Positions 28,823 to 28,902 of a stretch of 28,902 nt of DNA are shown in pieces. Each line of letters starts with the position of its first letter. The stretch's first letter is position 1. The notes under the pieces were generated by a model. The model worked only from the letters and a program-made list of their open reading frames with translations. It had not been told where the DNA came from and did no database searches. The DNA comes from Intoshia linei (Eukaryota > Orthonectida > Rhopaluridae): the NCBI GenBank assembly GCA_001642005.1, contig LWCA01000399.1:1-28902 (forward strand), in the 5' to 3' direction. Position numbers and translations under genes: made by a program.

Positions 28823-28902
28823 TTAGATCGTTTCATAAGTAATGTCGTTTTTTTTAACAAAATTAAAAAGTTTATTTGATTACATTAAAAATAAATTTAT
28901 AT
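28823..28902. mobile_element. Possible mariner-like terminus, running off the window
   Basis: TA is followed by TTAGATCGTTTCATAAGTAA and then a TGTCG-T8 stretch, the general form of a mariner 5' terminal repeat (TTAGGTYxxTxxATAAGTAATxxCG). Any transposase would lie beyond the right edge. The call rests on about 30 nt. Confidence 0.35.

Overview
The window is AT-rich DNA from an invertebrate animal, arthropod-like or nematode-like; the sequence does not settle which. The evidence is a multi-exon gene with GT-AG introns, several as short as 37-93 nt, set among decayed DNA transposons (Tc1, hAT, pogo/Tigger, possibly P-element-like) and Ty3/gypsy fragments. There are no bacterial operons, CRISPR arrays or rRNA genes.

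The one gene that looks intact is on the minus strand, from 17857 down to 6275. I assembled it by hand from 12 exons. All reading phases agree and give a 692-residue M13 (neprilysin/ECE-like) zinc metallopeptidase: a short cytoplasmic tail, a signal anchor, and an ectodomain with the zinc site HEFAH, the third ligand in ENIAD, and the HSP...R pair near the C-terminus. A poly(A) signal lies 37 nt after the stop. The long introns are long because of insertions. Intron 8 holds a whole Tc1-like element (7376-9204), intron 10 a pogo-like MITE (6676-6851), intron 7 hAT-like repeats, and intron 3 a pogo/Tigger transposase remnant, a non-autonomous hAT element with a perfect 8-bp target duplication, and a tRNA-like sequence.

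Left of the gene (1-6230) are transposon relics: two terminal-repeat elements, a transposase remnant that keeps one frame across six stops (3403-4272), a Ty3/gypsy integrase fragment (4769-5020) and a hAT dimerisation-domain fragment (5075-5242).

Right of the gene (17858-22000) are a possible P-element-like fragment, a 21-nt periodic repeat, and a scrambled Ty3/gypsy relic in which reverse transcriptase lies upstream of gag. That relic abuts a partial, intron-bearing duplicate of the neprilysin gene (20823 to about 21815), which is broken by a lost splice donor and a frameshift.

From 22000 to 28902 I found no gene. This part holds MITEs, hairpins, dispersed repeats and a possible mariner end at the right edge.

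Most of the material is transposon sediment around one protease gene. I see no convincing new multi-gene system. The most useful observations are the reconstructed gene, its pseudogene twin, the RT-before-gag block and the repeat structures next to it.
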